Of a stretch of DNA of 64,000 nt, positions 26,419-34,607 are shown in pieces. How positions within the stretch are numbered: position 1 is the stretch's first letter; the number at the start of each line of letters is the position of its first letter. Source of the DNA: Acidimicrobiales bacterium. Lineage in GTDB: Bacteria > Actinomycetota > Acidimicrobiia > Acidimicrobiales > Iamiaceae. The stretch lies in assembly GCA_035630295.1 (NCBI GenBank), contig DASQKY010000005.1, forward strand, positions 62,001 to 126,000, read 5' to 3'. Made by a program: the position numbers and the translations under genes. A model generated the notes under the pieces. That model searched no databases, had not been told where the DNA came from, and saw nothing but the letters and a program-made list of their open reading frames with translations.

Positions 26419-27645
26419 ATGAGGGACAGGGGGGGTCGTCACCGTCGGGCCAAGGGCCCGGGAGGGCCGGCCCGACCGTCGCGCTCGGGCCGGGTCACGG
26501 CCCCGCCGGCGGCCGACGGGGTGGCCTTCACCGGGCCGGCGCCCGAGCGCCTGCTGGGGCCACTCCTGTCGATGCTGCGGGCCACCGCACCGCCCGAGGC
26601 GCCCGGGCGGGCGGTGGGCATCGAGGTGTGGGCCGACCGCCTGGCCGAGACGGTGTACGCCGAGGGGGCCATGCCCCGGGACTTCTACGCCGAGCTGGGC
26701 GGGGGGCTGGCGGCGTCGGAGGACGTCGACGCCCCGGCCGCCCTGGCCGCCCTGGCCGTGGCCCTCGCCCACCGCGACGCCGAGCCCCTGCGCGCCGTCC
26801 ACCGCGACCAGGTCCGGGCCCGGCGGGGCACCGCCGACGAGGACACCGATCAGGGCATCGGCCGGGCCGTCCCGGTGCGGGCCCGCGAGATCGTGGCCCT
26901 CAACGGGGACGGCGTGACCGTGGTGGTCGACGTCGACCAACCGACCGCGCCCCACTCCGTGAGCGTCCACGTGGACCACAACCTGATGGGCGTGGCCACC
27001 GACGCCGGCGCCGGCCCACCGTGGACCGACGGCCACAGCGACGACGAGGGCACGGTGGTGGCCGAGGTCTCCCTGGCCGATGCCCGGGCCCGCATCCGCC
27101 ACGCCCTGGACATGGCCGGCCACTCGCCCGGGGCACCGGGGGCGGCGGAGATGGACTCGGTGCGGGCCCTGGTGGAGCGGCGCCTGGCCCTGCTCCCCAG
27201 TGGGGGTGGGGTGCCGGCCCGGCCCACGGTCACCGAGGAGGAGATGGACGACCACGTGCAGGCCTTCTTGGCCTCCCCCGAGGCCGGCGCCCTCGACGAC
27301 CTGGACCGGGCCGAGGCGGGGTGGATCGCCGAGCTGTGGATCGACCACGCCGTCAACGACACCATCGGCGGTCCCCTGCGGGTGAGCCCGACGTTGGTGG
27401 AGCTGTTCGGCATCGCCTCCCTCCCCCACTCCGGCGGCGTGGACGAGGCCACCCTGGCCGCCGCCCCCGCGGTGCTCGACGCCTGGATCCGCTACGCGGC
27501 CCGGGTCACCGACGTGGACGACCGCGGGCGCGACGAGGCCCTGGCCGCCCTGGCCACCATCACCCCCCACCTGGCCTCCCCCCGCCGGGCCACCCCCCTC
27601 GACCGAGCCCTGGGCGGCCTCCCGCCTGACACCCCCCACCCCTGA
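26419..27645 (+). CDS. Hypothetical protein, 408 residues
   Basis: I do not recognise the family. The basic, Gly/Arg-rich first 35 residues (MRDRGGRHRRAKGPGG) look disordered. The rest is acidic and mostly helical, with a beta segment IVALNGDGVTVVVDVDQPT, then VSVHVDHNLMGVATDAGAG near the middle and EAGWIAELWIDHAVNDTIGG near the end. No signal peptide, membrane segment or catalytic motif is visible. The ATG at 26419 is chosen because the open upstream frame crosses the intergenic stem-loop. Confidence 0.55.
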   Translation: MRDRGGRHRRAKGPGGPARPSRSGRVTAPPAADGVAFTGPAPERLLGPLLSMLRATAPPEAPGRAVGIEVWADRLAETVYAEGAMPRDFYAELGGGLAASEDVDAPAALAALAVALAHRDAEPLRAVHRDQVRARRGTADEDTDQGIGRAVPVRAREIVALNGDGVTVVVDVDQPTAPHSVSVHVDHNLMGVATDAGAGPPWTDGHSDDEGTVVAEVSLADARARIRHALDMAGHSPGAPGAAEMDSVRALVERRLALLPSGGGVPARPTVTEEEMDDHVQAFLASPEAGALDDLDRAEAGWIAELWIDHAVNDTIGGPLRVSPTLVELFGIASLPHSGGVDEATLAAAPAVLDAWIRYAARVTDVDDRGRDEALAALATITPHLASPRRATPLDRALGGLPPDTPHP

Positions 27646-27700
27646 CGGGGCCGTCCGGGCATCACCTCAAGGGCGGGGGGAGGTCGGCCGATGGTGAGCG

Positions 27701-28081
27701 ATGGAGGAGCCACGACGAGAGCGACGGCTGGGGCAGCGGCACGTGTTGGGGCCGGTGGCGGTGCGCTGGCGGCTGGACGACGCCCCGGCCACCGAGGACG
27801 GTGGGGCCACGCCCGAGCGGGCCGGCCTGCTCGACCTGTCGGTCAGCGGGGCCCGGATCATGGCCCGGGACTGCGACGACCTCGCCGTGGGCGACATCAC
27901 CACCGTGCAGATCCGGGGCGCGGCCGGGCCGGTCATCGTCCGGCGCATCACCCCCAGCAGCCAGTCCGGGTTCAGCACCTTCGGCCTGGAGTTCGCCGAC
28001 CCGACGTCCAACCTGCCCCAGCTCGTCCACCAGGAGCTGGCCCAGCGCACCTCGTCGCTGGGCCCCCCCGACCCTTCCTGA
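27701..28081 (+). CDS. PilZ-domain protein
   Basis: A 126-residue single PilZ domain. The N-terminal RRERRLGQRH supplies the arginines and LLDLSVSGARI matches the D/NxSxxG motif, the two halves of the cyclic di-GMP site. It is probably a second-messenger receptor acting on an unknown partner by protein contact. It has no fused output domain. The neighbouring genes do not reveal the target. Confidence 0.75.
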   Translation: MEEPRRERRLGQRHVLGPVAVRWRLDDAPATEDGGATPERAGLLDLSVSGARIMARDCDDLAVGDITTVQIRGAAGPVIVRRITPSSQSGFSTFGLEFADPTSNLPQLVHQELAQRTSSLGPPDPS

Positions 28082-28152
28082 GCGGCTGAACGGTCGAACG
28101 GCCGAACCAGCCGGAACCCGACTGAGCAGGGACGGGCCGGTGCCGGCGGCGA

Positions 28153-30102
28153 TCAGGCCCGGTCGGGGGGCGACGCGGCGCGGTCGACGGCGGCGCCCAT
28201 GGCCACCACCCAGTCCAACAGCTCCTGGCCCGCGGGCGCCCCCTGGAGGAGGTCGAGGCAGGCCTGGCGCTCGTCGTCCGGGACCCGCACCACCGAGCCC
28301 ACCACCTGGTCGGGTCCCCGGCCCGACGGCACCACCAGGGCCAGGACGACCTGCCCCTCGATGAGGGTCAGGTCGGGCCCGAGGCGCACCTCGACGGTCT
28401 GGTCGGCCTCCAGGTCGCGCAGGACGGCCCCGCCGTCCCCCGACCGCTCGACCAGCCACAGGGCCCGGCTGTGGGACGACCACCGGTCCATCAGGGTCGC
28501 CTCGTCCGCCGGCAGCAGCGGGCCCATCTCGGCCACCGCGTCGACCAGCCGCCCGTCCTCCACCAGGTGGGCGTCGACGGCCAGGAAGGCCAGGGGGTCC
28601 TCGACCGGGTCCGGTGACGAGAACCACGGCATGGTCCGCCGGGCCGCCCGCAGGCACCAGGTCTGCGCCTTCCACCACACCAGCTCGACCCGCTCCTCCA
28701 GGGCGACGGGCCGGGGGGTGGCCAGGCAGCACTGCTTGTACTTGCGCCCCGAGCCGCACGGGCACCGGTCGTTGCGCCCCACGCCCTCCACCACGGGGCG
28801 CCAGCGGGCCACGTAGGCGGCCGCCTCCCGATCGCCCAGGCGCCGGAAGGCCGACGCCGCGCCCTCCAGGTCACCGGCCACGGCCCGCAGGTGGCCGCGC
28901 AGGGCCAGGGGGCCGAACCAGGTGTCGGGGTCGGCGTCCAGGAGGGCGGTGTCGAGCTCGGCCATCGCCGCGCCGGCGTCGCCCGCCATCAGCGCCAGCT
29001 CGGCCTCCAGCCACGCCGCCCCCAGCGCCTCGGGCACCGCGGCCCGCGCCTGCCTGACCCCGCCGGCCAGCACCTCCAGGTCACCCTGGTCGCCGCTGCG
29101 GGCGTGGTCGACCAGGACCTGGGACACCTCCGGGTCGGCCAGGAGCCGGCCCACGACCCGGTGGCGGTCACCCTCGGGCAGGTCGTCACCGGCGGCCCCC
29201 ATCAGCAGCAGCCAGGCCGTGCCCACCGCCTCGGCCAGCCGGCCACCGCCCGGATCGAACCGTCCACCGCCCATCACCTGGTGGCCGGCCCGGACCACGG
29301 CCAGGACCTCGTCGGTGACACCGGCCCCGGCCAGGAGGCCGCCCGCCGACCGGAGGCCGGCCGCGTCCAGAGCCTCGCCCATCGGCACCTGCAGGCCGCG
29401 CACGGCAACGGGGTGGTCGGCGGTCACGGCCAGGAGGGTGGAGACCAGGTCGACCACCCACCCGTCGCCCCCGGTGCCCTCGGCCCCGGCCACGTGGTGG
29501 CCCTGCTCGACCGCCACCGACGTCACCGCCGCGGCGAACACCTCGGCGCCCCGGTCACCCTCACCGTCGCCCGGGCCGGGGCCCTCGCCGTCGCCCCGGT
29601 CGCCGTCGCCCTCGGCGTCAGCCAGGCGTCGGAGCTCCAGCTCGCCGGCCACCAGCGCCAGGCCGACCTGGTCGCCGGCCGCCAGGTCGGGCTCCCACCC
29701 GGCCGGCAGGCCCACCGACGGCACCGCCGGGGCCTCGGGCCGGGCCCGATCGAGGTGGCTCGCCACCGGGCACGACTCGCCGCCGACCCGCACCGTGGCC
29801 GCGTCCGGGGCCCCGGCCAGGGGGACGAACAGGTCGTCGGTCAGGTCGACCCGCCGGGCCGCCACCTCGTCCTCGCCCAGCCGGTGCCGGGCCACGACGC
29901 CCTCCACCAGCCGGAGACCATCGGCGATCCGCCCGTCGGGCAGGTCGACCAGGCGGGTGGCGTCGACCAGCGAGGCGACCGCGTCCACCCCCGCGGCGTC
30001 GTCGAGGTCGACTTCCAGCCGGGCCAGCAGCTCGTCGGGCTGGCAGGGACCCTCGGCCAGCGCGGCGAGGAGGGCATCGAAGGTGACGGTGGGGCGGGGC
30101 AC
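28153..30102 (-). CDS. SEC-C zinc-motif protein, 649 residues
   Basis: A large soluble protein with a SEC-C zinc ribbon RNDRCPCGSGRKYKQCC near residues 440-457, as at the end of SecA, flanked by tetratricopeptide-like helical repeats (GAAWLEAELALMAGDAGAAMA and following). The first 150 residues contain LARLEVDLDDAAGVDAVASL, resembling a winged-helix arrangement. SEC-C proteins of this size are found in many actinobacteria without a defined role; the zinc motif suggests a protein or nucleic acid contact. No enzyme motif is seen. Confidence 0.65.
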   Translation of the reverse strand: MPRPTVTFDALLAALAEGPCQPDELLARLEVDLDDAAGVDAVASLVDATRLVDLPDGRIADGLRLVEGVVARHRLGEDEVAARRVDLTDDLFVPLAGAPDAATVRVGGESCPVASHLDRARPEAPAVPSVGLPAGWEPDLAAGDQVGLALVAGELELRRLADAEGDGDRGDGEGPGPGDGEGDRGAEVFAAAVTSVAVEQGHHVAGAEGTGGDGWVVDLVSTLLAVTADHPVAVRGLQVPMGEALDAAGLRSAGGLLAGAGVTDEVLAVVRAGHQVMGGGRFDPGGGRLAEAVGTAWLLLMGAAGDDLPEGDRHRVVGRLLADPEVSQVLVDHARSGDQGDLEVLAGGVRQARAAVPEALGAAWLEAELALMAGDAGAAMAELDTALLDADPDTWFGPLALRGHLRAVAGDLEGAASAFRRLGDREAAAYVARWRPVVEGVGRNDRCPCGSGRKYKQCCLATPRPVALEERVELVWWKAQTWCLRAARRTMPWFSSPDPVEDPLAFLAVDAHLVEDGRLVDAVAEMGPLLPADEATLMDRWSSHSRALWLVERSGDGGAVLRDLEADQTVEVRLGPDLTLIEGQVVLALVVPSGRGPDQVVGSVVRVPDDERQACLDLLQGAPAGQELLDWVVAMGAAVDRAASPPDRA

Positions 30103-30224
30103 GGCGGGACGCTACCGGTGGGCCCCCGGAGGCCACCCGGTCCGCCGGCTCTCACCAGGCTCGGAGCCGACACGTGCCGCCCCGGCGTGGGGGGCCAGCG
30201 GCGACCACGCCCTACGCTCCTCCG

Positions 30225-30899
30225 ATGGCCGAGAGCCGCCTCCACCTCCTGCGGCGCCGGATGGTCAACGCAGCCCTCCACCGGGGGTACCGGTGGGCCC
30301 GCTCGGCCGGCGCCATCGCCCCGGGCACGGCGGCCGCCGGGCGCTTCGGCTCGTTCGGGCCGGGCAGCCTCGTCGCCTTCCCGTGGTCGACCCTCTACGG
30401 CGAGGGCCAGATCCACCTGGGCCGGGACACCTTGGTGGGGGCCTGGTCGACGCTGGCCACGGGCTACTCACCGGAGCAGGGCACGGTGCCGCCCCGCGCC
30501 CTGGTCATCGGGGACCGCTGCGTGATCGGCCTGCGGGCGGGCATCGTGGCCCACGAGTCGATCGAGATCGGCCACGACGTCTGGTTCGGGCAGGACGTGT
30601 TCGTCACCGACTCGAACCACAGCTACGCCGACCTCGACGTCCCCATCGGCCGGCAGCTCGGCAAGCACCAGCCGGTCACCATCGGCGACGGCTCGTGGAT
30701 CGGCCACGGGGCGGTGATCCTGCCCGGGGCCCGCATCGGCCGCATGGCCATCGTGGCCGCCGGCTCGGTGGTGCGGGGCGAGGTCCCCGACCGCTGCATC
30801 GTGGGGGGCGTGCCCGCCCGGCTCCTCCGGGTGATCTCCGAGGACGAGCGCGAGGGTGGCCCGGCCGGCCACCCGGACCTGCTGCGGCCGGCGCCCTGA
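30225..30899 (+). CDS. Hexapeptide-repeat (left-handed beta helix) acyltransferase
   Basis: A 224-residue acetyltransferase-like protein. From residue 50 on it has isoleucine-patch repeats (LGRDTLVGAWSTLA, IGDRCVIGLRAGIVAHESIE, IGHDVWFGQDVFVTDSNHSY, IGDGSWIGHGAVILPGARIG) and the final VPDRCIVGGVPARLLR seen in sugar O-acetyltransferases. The N-terminal helix is basic. It probably acetylates a sugar or polysaccharide unit; no sugar cluster is adjacent. The ATG at 30225 follows the region before the first conserved residue by a good margin. Confidence 0.8.
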   Translation: MAESRLHLLRRRMVNAALHRGYRWARSAGAIAPGTAAAGRFGSFGPGSLVAFPWSTLYGEGQIHLGRDTLVGAWSTLATGYSPEQGTVPPRALVIGDRCVIGLRAGIVAHESIEIGHDVWFGQDVFVTDSNHSYADLDVPIGRQLGKHQPVTIGDGSWIGHGAVILPGARIGRMAIVAAGSVVRGEVPDRCIVGGVPARLLRVISEDEREGGPAGHPDLLRPAP

Positions 30900-30906
30900 G
30901 CCCGGG

Positions 30907-30950
30907 CCGCCCGGGCCCGGTCCACCGCGACGGGGACCGGGCCCGGGCGG
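30907..30950. terminator. Bidirectional stem-loop terminator
   Basis: Seventeen-bp perfect stem (30907-30923 with 30934-30950) between the convergent acetyltransferase and secreted-protein genes. No T tract, but the placement suits a shared terminator. Confidence 0.65.
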
Positions 30951-30954
30951 AGGG

Positions 30955-31461
30955 TCAGGAGGCGTAGCCCACCGAGGACGACCGGTTGCTCATGCCGGGC
31001 AGGTCCCAGACGATGCCCCAGCCGCCGGTGGTCACCAGGTTGTCGCCGCCCATTCCGGCCTCGTCGAAGTGCTTGATGACGCCGCAGGCCCGGTGGCGGG
31101 TGGAGCTGATGGCGTTGTTCCACGGGTCACCGGCACTGAAGGAGATGCTCTCGTTGCAGTTCCCGGTGACGGTGAGGGCCGGAGTGACGCCGCCACCGCC
31201 GTCGTAGTGGGTGGCCACCGTGGTGGACCGCAGCATGCTCCCGGCCCACTCGCCGGGCTCGACCCACTCGCAGGCCACGTCGGAGGTGACCCCGGCCTCG
31301 ACCTCCTCGTAGGAGAGGGTCGAGGTGGTGCAGCTCAGGACGAGGGCCGGCTCCTGGGCGACGGCGGCACTGGGGCTCTGGGCCACCACGGCGACCGGCG
31401 TGAGGGTGCAGGCCGCGGCGATCCGGGCCAGCACGGGACGGGTGAGGAGGGGGTGGGCCAT
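30955..31461 (-). CDS. Secreted hypothetical protein
   Basis: A 168-residue protein with a signal peptide (MAHPLLTRPVLARIAAACTL, cleavage probably after AAVAQ near residue 36). The mature part is small, beta-rich and carries four cysteines (SCTTST, VACEWVE, GNCNES, HRACGV) that could make two disulfides. The ATG has a good AGGAGC ribosome-binding site. It lies 89 bases downstream of the anti-sigma-like gene on the same strand and could be a target or member of that ECF system. Confidence 0.6.
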   Translation of the reverse strand: MAHPLLTRPVLARIAAACTLTPVAVVAQSPSAAVAQEPALVLSCTTSTLSYEEVEAGVTSDVACEWVEPGEWAGSMLRSTTVATHYDGGGGVTPALTVTGNCNESISFSAGDPWNNAISSTRHRACGVIKHFDEAGMGGDNLVTTGGWGIVWDLPGMSNRSSSVGYAS

Positions 31462-31550
31462 CGGGGCTCCTTGTGTGTGTCGGTGTGTCGGTGGTGGGAG
31501 GAGGTGGGGCGGGGCGCGGCGCGTTGGGGCGCGGCGCTCGCCGATGGGGT

Positions 31551-32492
31551 TCAGCCGGCTTCGGTCGGCCGGGGGCTGACCTCGGCCAGGCGGTACAGGA
31601 CCGTCGTCGGGTCCTCGGTGACGGTGCTGGGCCCGTCGACCCGGATGGCGAGGGGTCGAGCGGTGCGGGGGTCGAGCAGGACCTCCACCCGGTCCCCGTC
31701 GACGGTGGCCACGAAGGCCACGCCCCTGCGGCCGGCAGCATCGGAGCGCCGGCCGTCGGGGATGAAGCCCAGGTCGTCCATGATGGCGACCAGGGCGACC
31801 CGCACCTCGGGGGCCACGGTGGGCACGGCGAGCAGGAAGGCGACGTGCTCGGGTCGAGGGGTGCCCTCGCCCCGCACCTCCAGGGTGTGCCGGAGGGCGG
31901 CCAGCAGGGCGTCGGGGTCGGCGGGCAGGGCCGCGACCTCGTCGGGGACGAAGCCGGCGACGGTCAGGGACCCGGGCCTGCCGACGTGGTCGGTCTCCTG
32001 GCCGTTCCCGTCCTCCCCGGGCAGGGGCAGGGTCCGGGCCCGGCCCGAGCCGTCGCCGGCGATCCACTGCTCGTGGCGGAAGGCCAGCACCCCGTCCTCT
32101 CGCTGGGCCTCGTCGGGGATCTGGTCCATCACCAGGTGGAGGTAGGGGTGCTCCGGGTCGAGGGCGACGGTCGGTTGGAGCCGGGCCACCGCGGCCAGCT
32201 GGGCCAGGGTGGGAACGGGCCGGAGCGGCGTGCCGGGAGGGCCGGCGATCACCTGGTCCGAGGAGCCGGCGCCGGGCAGCAGGAGGCTGGCGACGACCAG
32301 GGCGCAGGCCAGGACGGCCGCGGCCATGGTTGCGGGCCGCAGCCAGGGCAGGGCCGGGAGGTCGGGCCGGCCGGCGGGGCCCATCGCCACCCGCCGGCGG
32401 ACCTCGGCCAGGATGCGGTCCTCGACGTCGGGGGCCAGCATCGGGGGCACGTCCCAGCGGTGTCGCCCGGACCTTCGGGTCAGGCCGATCAC
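31551..32492 (-). CDS. CU044_5270-like membrane partner of ECF sigma factor
   Basis: The 313-residue product has a cytoplasmic N-terminal part (about 1-50; DVEDRILAEVRRRVAM), one membrane segment LRPATMAAAVLACALVVASLLLP-like (near 52-72) and a long extracytoplasmic domain with repeats of the kind seen in CU044_5270 proteins paired with ECF sigma genes. It begins at a GTG that overlaps the sigma factor stop (GTGA). An anti-sigma or signal-sensing role is inferred from the topology and coupling; no classical zinc anti-sigma motif is present. Confidence 0.65.
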   Translation of the reverse strand: MIGLTRRSGRHRWDVPPMLAPDVEDRILAEVRRRVAMGPAGRPDLPALPWLRPATMAAAVLACALVVASLLLPGAGSSDQVIAGPPGTPLRPVPTLAQLAAVARLQPTVALDPEHPYLHLVMDQIPDEAQREDGVLAFRHEQWIAGDGSGRARTLPLPGEDGNGQETDHVGRPGSLTVAGFVPDEVAALPADPDALLAALRHTLEVRGEGTPRPEHVAFLLAVPTVAPEVRVALVAIMDDLGFIPDGRRSDAAGRRGVAFVATVDGDRVEVLLDPRTARPLAIRVDGPSTVTEDPTTVLYRLAEVSPRPTEAG

Positions 32493-33145
32493 GAGAGGGG
32501 CTCCGACCCGATGTCGGCGGCCAGCCGGCGGCGAGCCCGGTTGAGCCGCGACCGGACGGTGCCGATGGGGACGTCGAGGTGGTCGGCCATGCCCTGGTAG
32601 GTGGCGCCGGGCTGGGCGGCCAGGAGCAGCACCTCCCGGTCGATGCGCTCGGCCCGCCCCAGGGCCACGTCGACCAGGGCCATCCGCTCGGCCGCGGCCA
32701 GGGCCTCGGACACCTCCTCCTCGACCACGTCGGCCAGGCTGGCCAGGCGACGCTGGGCGGCCAGGGCGACATGCGCCCGGGCTCGGCGTCGCTCCTGGCG
32801 GAAGTGGTGGCGCATCACGTTGAGGGCGATGCCGTGGAGCCAGCCCTGCACCGTGCCCCGATCGGGGTCGTAGGTGTCGCGCTGGGCCCACGCCTCGACG
32901 AAGGTCTGGGCCGTCAGCTCCTCACCGAGGTCGTAACCGACCCGGGCCCGGAGGTAGCGGTGCACCGAACGGACGTGGGCCCGATACAACTCGGAGGCGT
33001 TGCCGGCCCAGGTGGGTGTCGACGCCGTCGGGCACGGCGCGGCCGAGGGATCGGCTCCTTCGCTCTGCACCCACTCACCCCCACGTGCTGTGACCGCCTG
33101 ATCCCAAGTGGCAGGCATCAGAGCACTTTGCGCATTGCCGACCAT
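32489..33145 (-). CDS. ECF-type RNA polymerase sigma factor
   Basis: A 218-residue sigma-70 family protein with region 2 (LYRAHVRSVHRYLRARVGY, GEELTAQTFVEAW and QGWLHGIALNVMRHHFR) and region 4 (LLLAAQPGATYQGMADHL, VPIGTVRSRLNRARRRLAA). The N terminus up to about residue 50 is not conserved, so a later ATG (33115) could be the start. It is cotranscribed with the overlapping membrane partner. About 250 bases upstream, to the divergent lipoprotein, hold its promoter; I could not pick out a clear autoregulated sequence. Confidence 0.85.
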   Translation of the reverse strand: MVGNAQSALMPATWDQAVTARGGEWVQSEGADPSAAPCPTASTPTWAGNASELYRAHVRSVHRYLRARVGYDLGEELTAQTFVEAWAQRDTYDPDRGTVQGWLHGIALNVMRHHFRQERRRARAHVALAAQRRLASLADVVEEEVSEALAAAERMALVDVALGRAERIDREVLLLAAQPGATYQGMADHLDVPIGTVRSRLNRARRRLAADIGSEPLS

Positions 33146-33397
33146 GCGCGATCTAGGGGATTCGCCGCTACCTCATGTCGGGCACGAACAGCGGGCCTAC
33201 CGCCACGACGTGGGTCTCGGCCCGGATCGGCGCGAGCCGACACCCAACTCTCGGCAAGGGTGGCCCGGGCACGGGCCGACCTCGCCAACCCTCCCAAGGT
33301 GTTGGAGGCGGCGACAGCGGGGGCCCGCTCCCGGCCCGAGACCCCTCAGCGGGCCGGGGCAGCAGGGACGCCCGGGGACCGGCCGTACCCTGCCGGG

Positions 33398-33904
33398 ATG
33401 GACCTGCGCCGTCGCACCCCGGTGGTGACCGCCCTGGTCGGAACGGCGCTGGTGGCGGCGCTGGCCGGCTGCGGGCGTGAGCCGTCGTTCGAGGACCGCA
33501 CCGCCCGCCTGGCCGTCGACGGCCAGGTCACCACCTTCGAGGTCGACGGTTGCCTCCTCGACGGCCAGACCGCCTACGTGGCCGGCCACGACGCCGACGG
33601 CAGCACCGTGCAGGCGGTGATCGGCGTGGAGGTGGACGGCACCACCGGGGTGCCCGCCTCCACCGGCATCAGCGTGGCCGGCACCGGGGACGTGCCGTCG
33701 GTGGCGGCCTTCGGGCCCGAGGCCTGGCAGCGCCGGGGGGAGGACGGGGACCCACCCGGCCGCATCGCCACCGCCGGCATCAGGGGATCGCGCCTGCGGG
33801 CCAGCGGCGACGCGGCTCTCGTCGGCCCCGACGACCGCCCCCGCCGCACCGGCACCGTGGAGCTGACCTTCGACGCCCGCTGCGACGAGACCGACGAGGA
33901 GTAG
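33398..33904 (+). CDS. Lipoprotein, unknown function
   Basis: A 168-residue protein with signal MDLRRRTPVVTALVGTALVA and the lipobox LAGC, placing Cys at about residue 25. The mature part has DGQVTTFEVDGCLLDGQ and a C-terminal TGTVELTFDARCDE, so a pair of cysteines may bridge. It is of the mycobacterial-style small lipoprotein type without known function. It is convergent-free, followed 43 bases later by the histidine phosphatase gene on the same strand. Confidence 0.65.
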   Translation: MDLRRRTPVVTALVGTALVAALAGCGREPSFEDRTARLAVDGQVTTFEVDGCLLDGQTAYVAGHDADGSTVQAVIGVEVDGTTGVPASTGISVAGTGDVPSVAAFGPEAWQRRGEDGDPPGRIATAGIRGSRLRASGDAALVGPDDRPRRTGTVELTFDARCDETDEE

Positions 33905-33947
33905 TCGGCACGGCCGGGCGGCGGCCGCCCTGGCTACGGTCGGTGCC

Positions 33948-34607
33948 GTGGAGCGGACGGTGCACCTGGTGCGGCACGGGCGCACGGCGTGGAACCGCGT
34001 GCACCGGACGATGGGGTGGCGCGACGAGCCCATCGAGGACGACCAGCGGGCGGCGGCCGAGGCCGTGGCGGCGCGGCTGGCCCCCGGGCTGGGCGACGCC
34101 GGCCCGCCGGGTCACGGCGCAGGCCGGGCCCGCGTGCTCTCCAGCCCGGTGCGGCGGGCGGTGCAGACGGCGGGACCGACGGCGGCGGCGCTGGAGGTCG
34201 ACGTCGAGTTGGACGAGCGCCTGGGCGAGCTGCGGGTGGGGTCGTGGGAGGGGCTGCTGGAGAGCGAGGTGGCCGAGCAGCACCCCGAGGCCTGGGCCAC
34301 CTGGCGGAGCAGCCCTCACACCCTGGAGCTCGAGGGGCGGGAGACGCTGGACGCCCTTTACGGGCGGGTCGGCGACCTCCTCGACGAGCTGTCCGCCGAC
34401 GCCGCCTCAGCCCACCGCCCGGTCGTCGCGTTCACCCACGACGCCGTGGTCCGGGCCGCGGTGGCCTGGGCCGTCGGGGCCGGCCCCACCTCCTACCGCA
34501 GCATCGAGGTGGCCAACTGCTCGCTCACCACGCTGGCCGTCGGCGAAGGCCGGCGTCGCCTCGTCCGGGCCAACGACACCTGCCACCTCGGGCCCGGGGT
34601 CGGCTGA
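33948..34607 (+). CDS. Histidine phosphatase family protein (phosphoglycerate mutase-like)
   Basis: A 219-residue protein with the catalytic LVRHGRTAWNR at residues about 6-16, SSPVRRAVQTA, ELRVGSWEG and a second histidine in VVAFTHDAVVRAAV. These are the marks of the 2H phosphatase superfamily, which removes phosphate from small molecules or acts as a mutase. The GTG start is in an upstream-favourable position. Its last 201 bases overlap, antisense, the extreme end of the fusion gene coming from the other side. Because the fusion makes phosphorylated inositol-type compounds, a phosphatase role nearby is suggestive only. Confidence 0.8.
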   Translation: MERTVHLVRHGRTAWNRVHRTMGWRDEPIEDDQRAAAEAVAARLAPGLGDAGPPGHGAGRARVLSSPVRRAVQTAGPTAAALEVDVELDERLGELRVGSWEGLLESEVAEQHPEAWATWRSSPHTLELEGRETLDALYGRVGDLLDELSADAASAHRPVVAFTHDAVVRAAVAWAVGAGPTSYRSIEVANCSLTTLAVGEGRRRLVRANDTCHLGPGVG

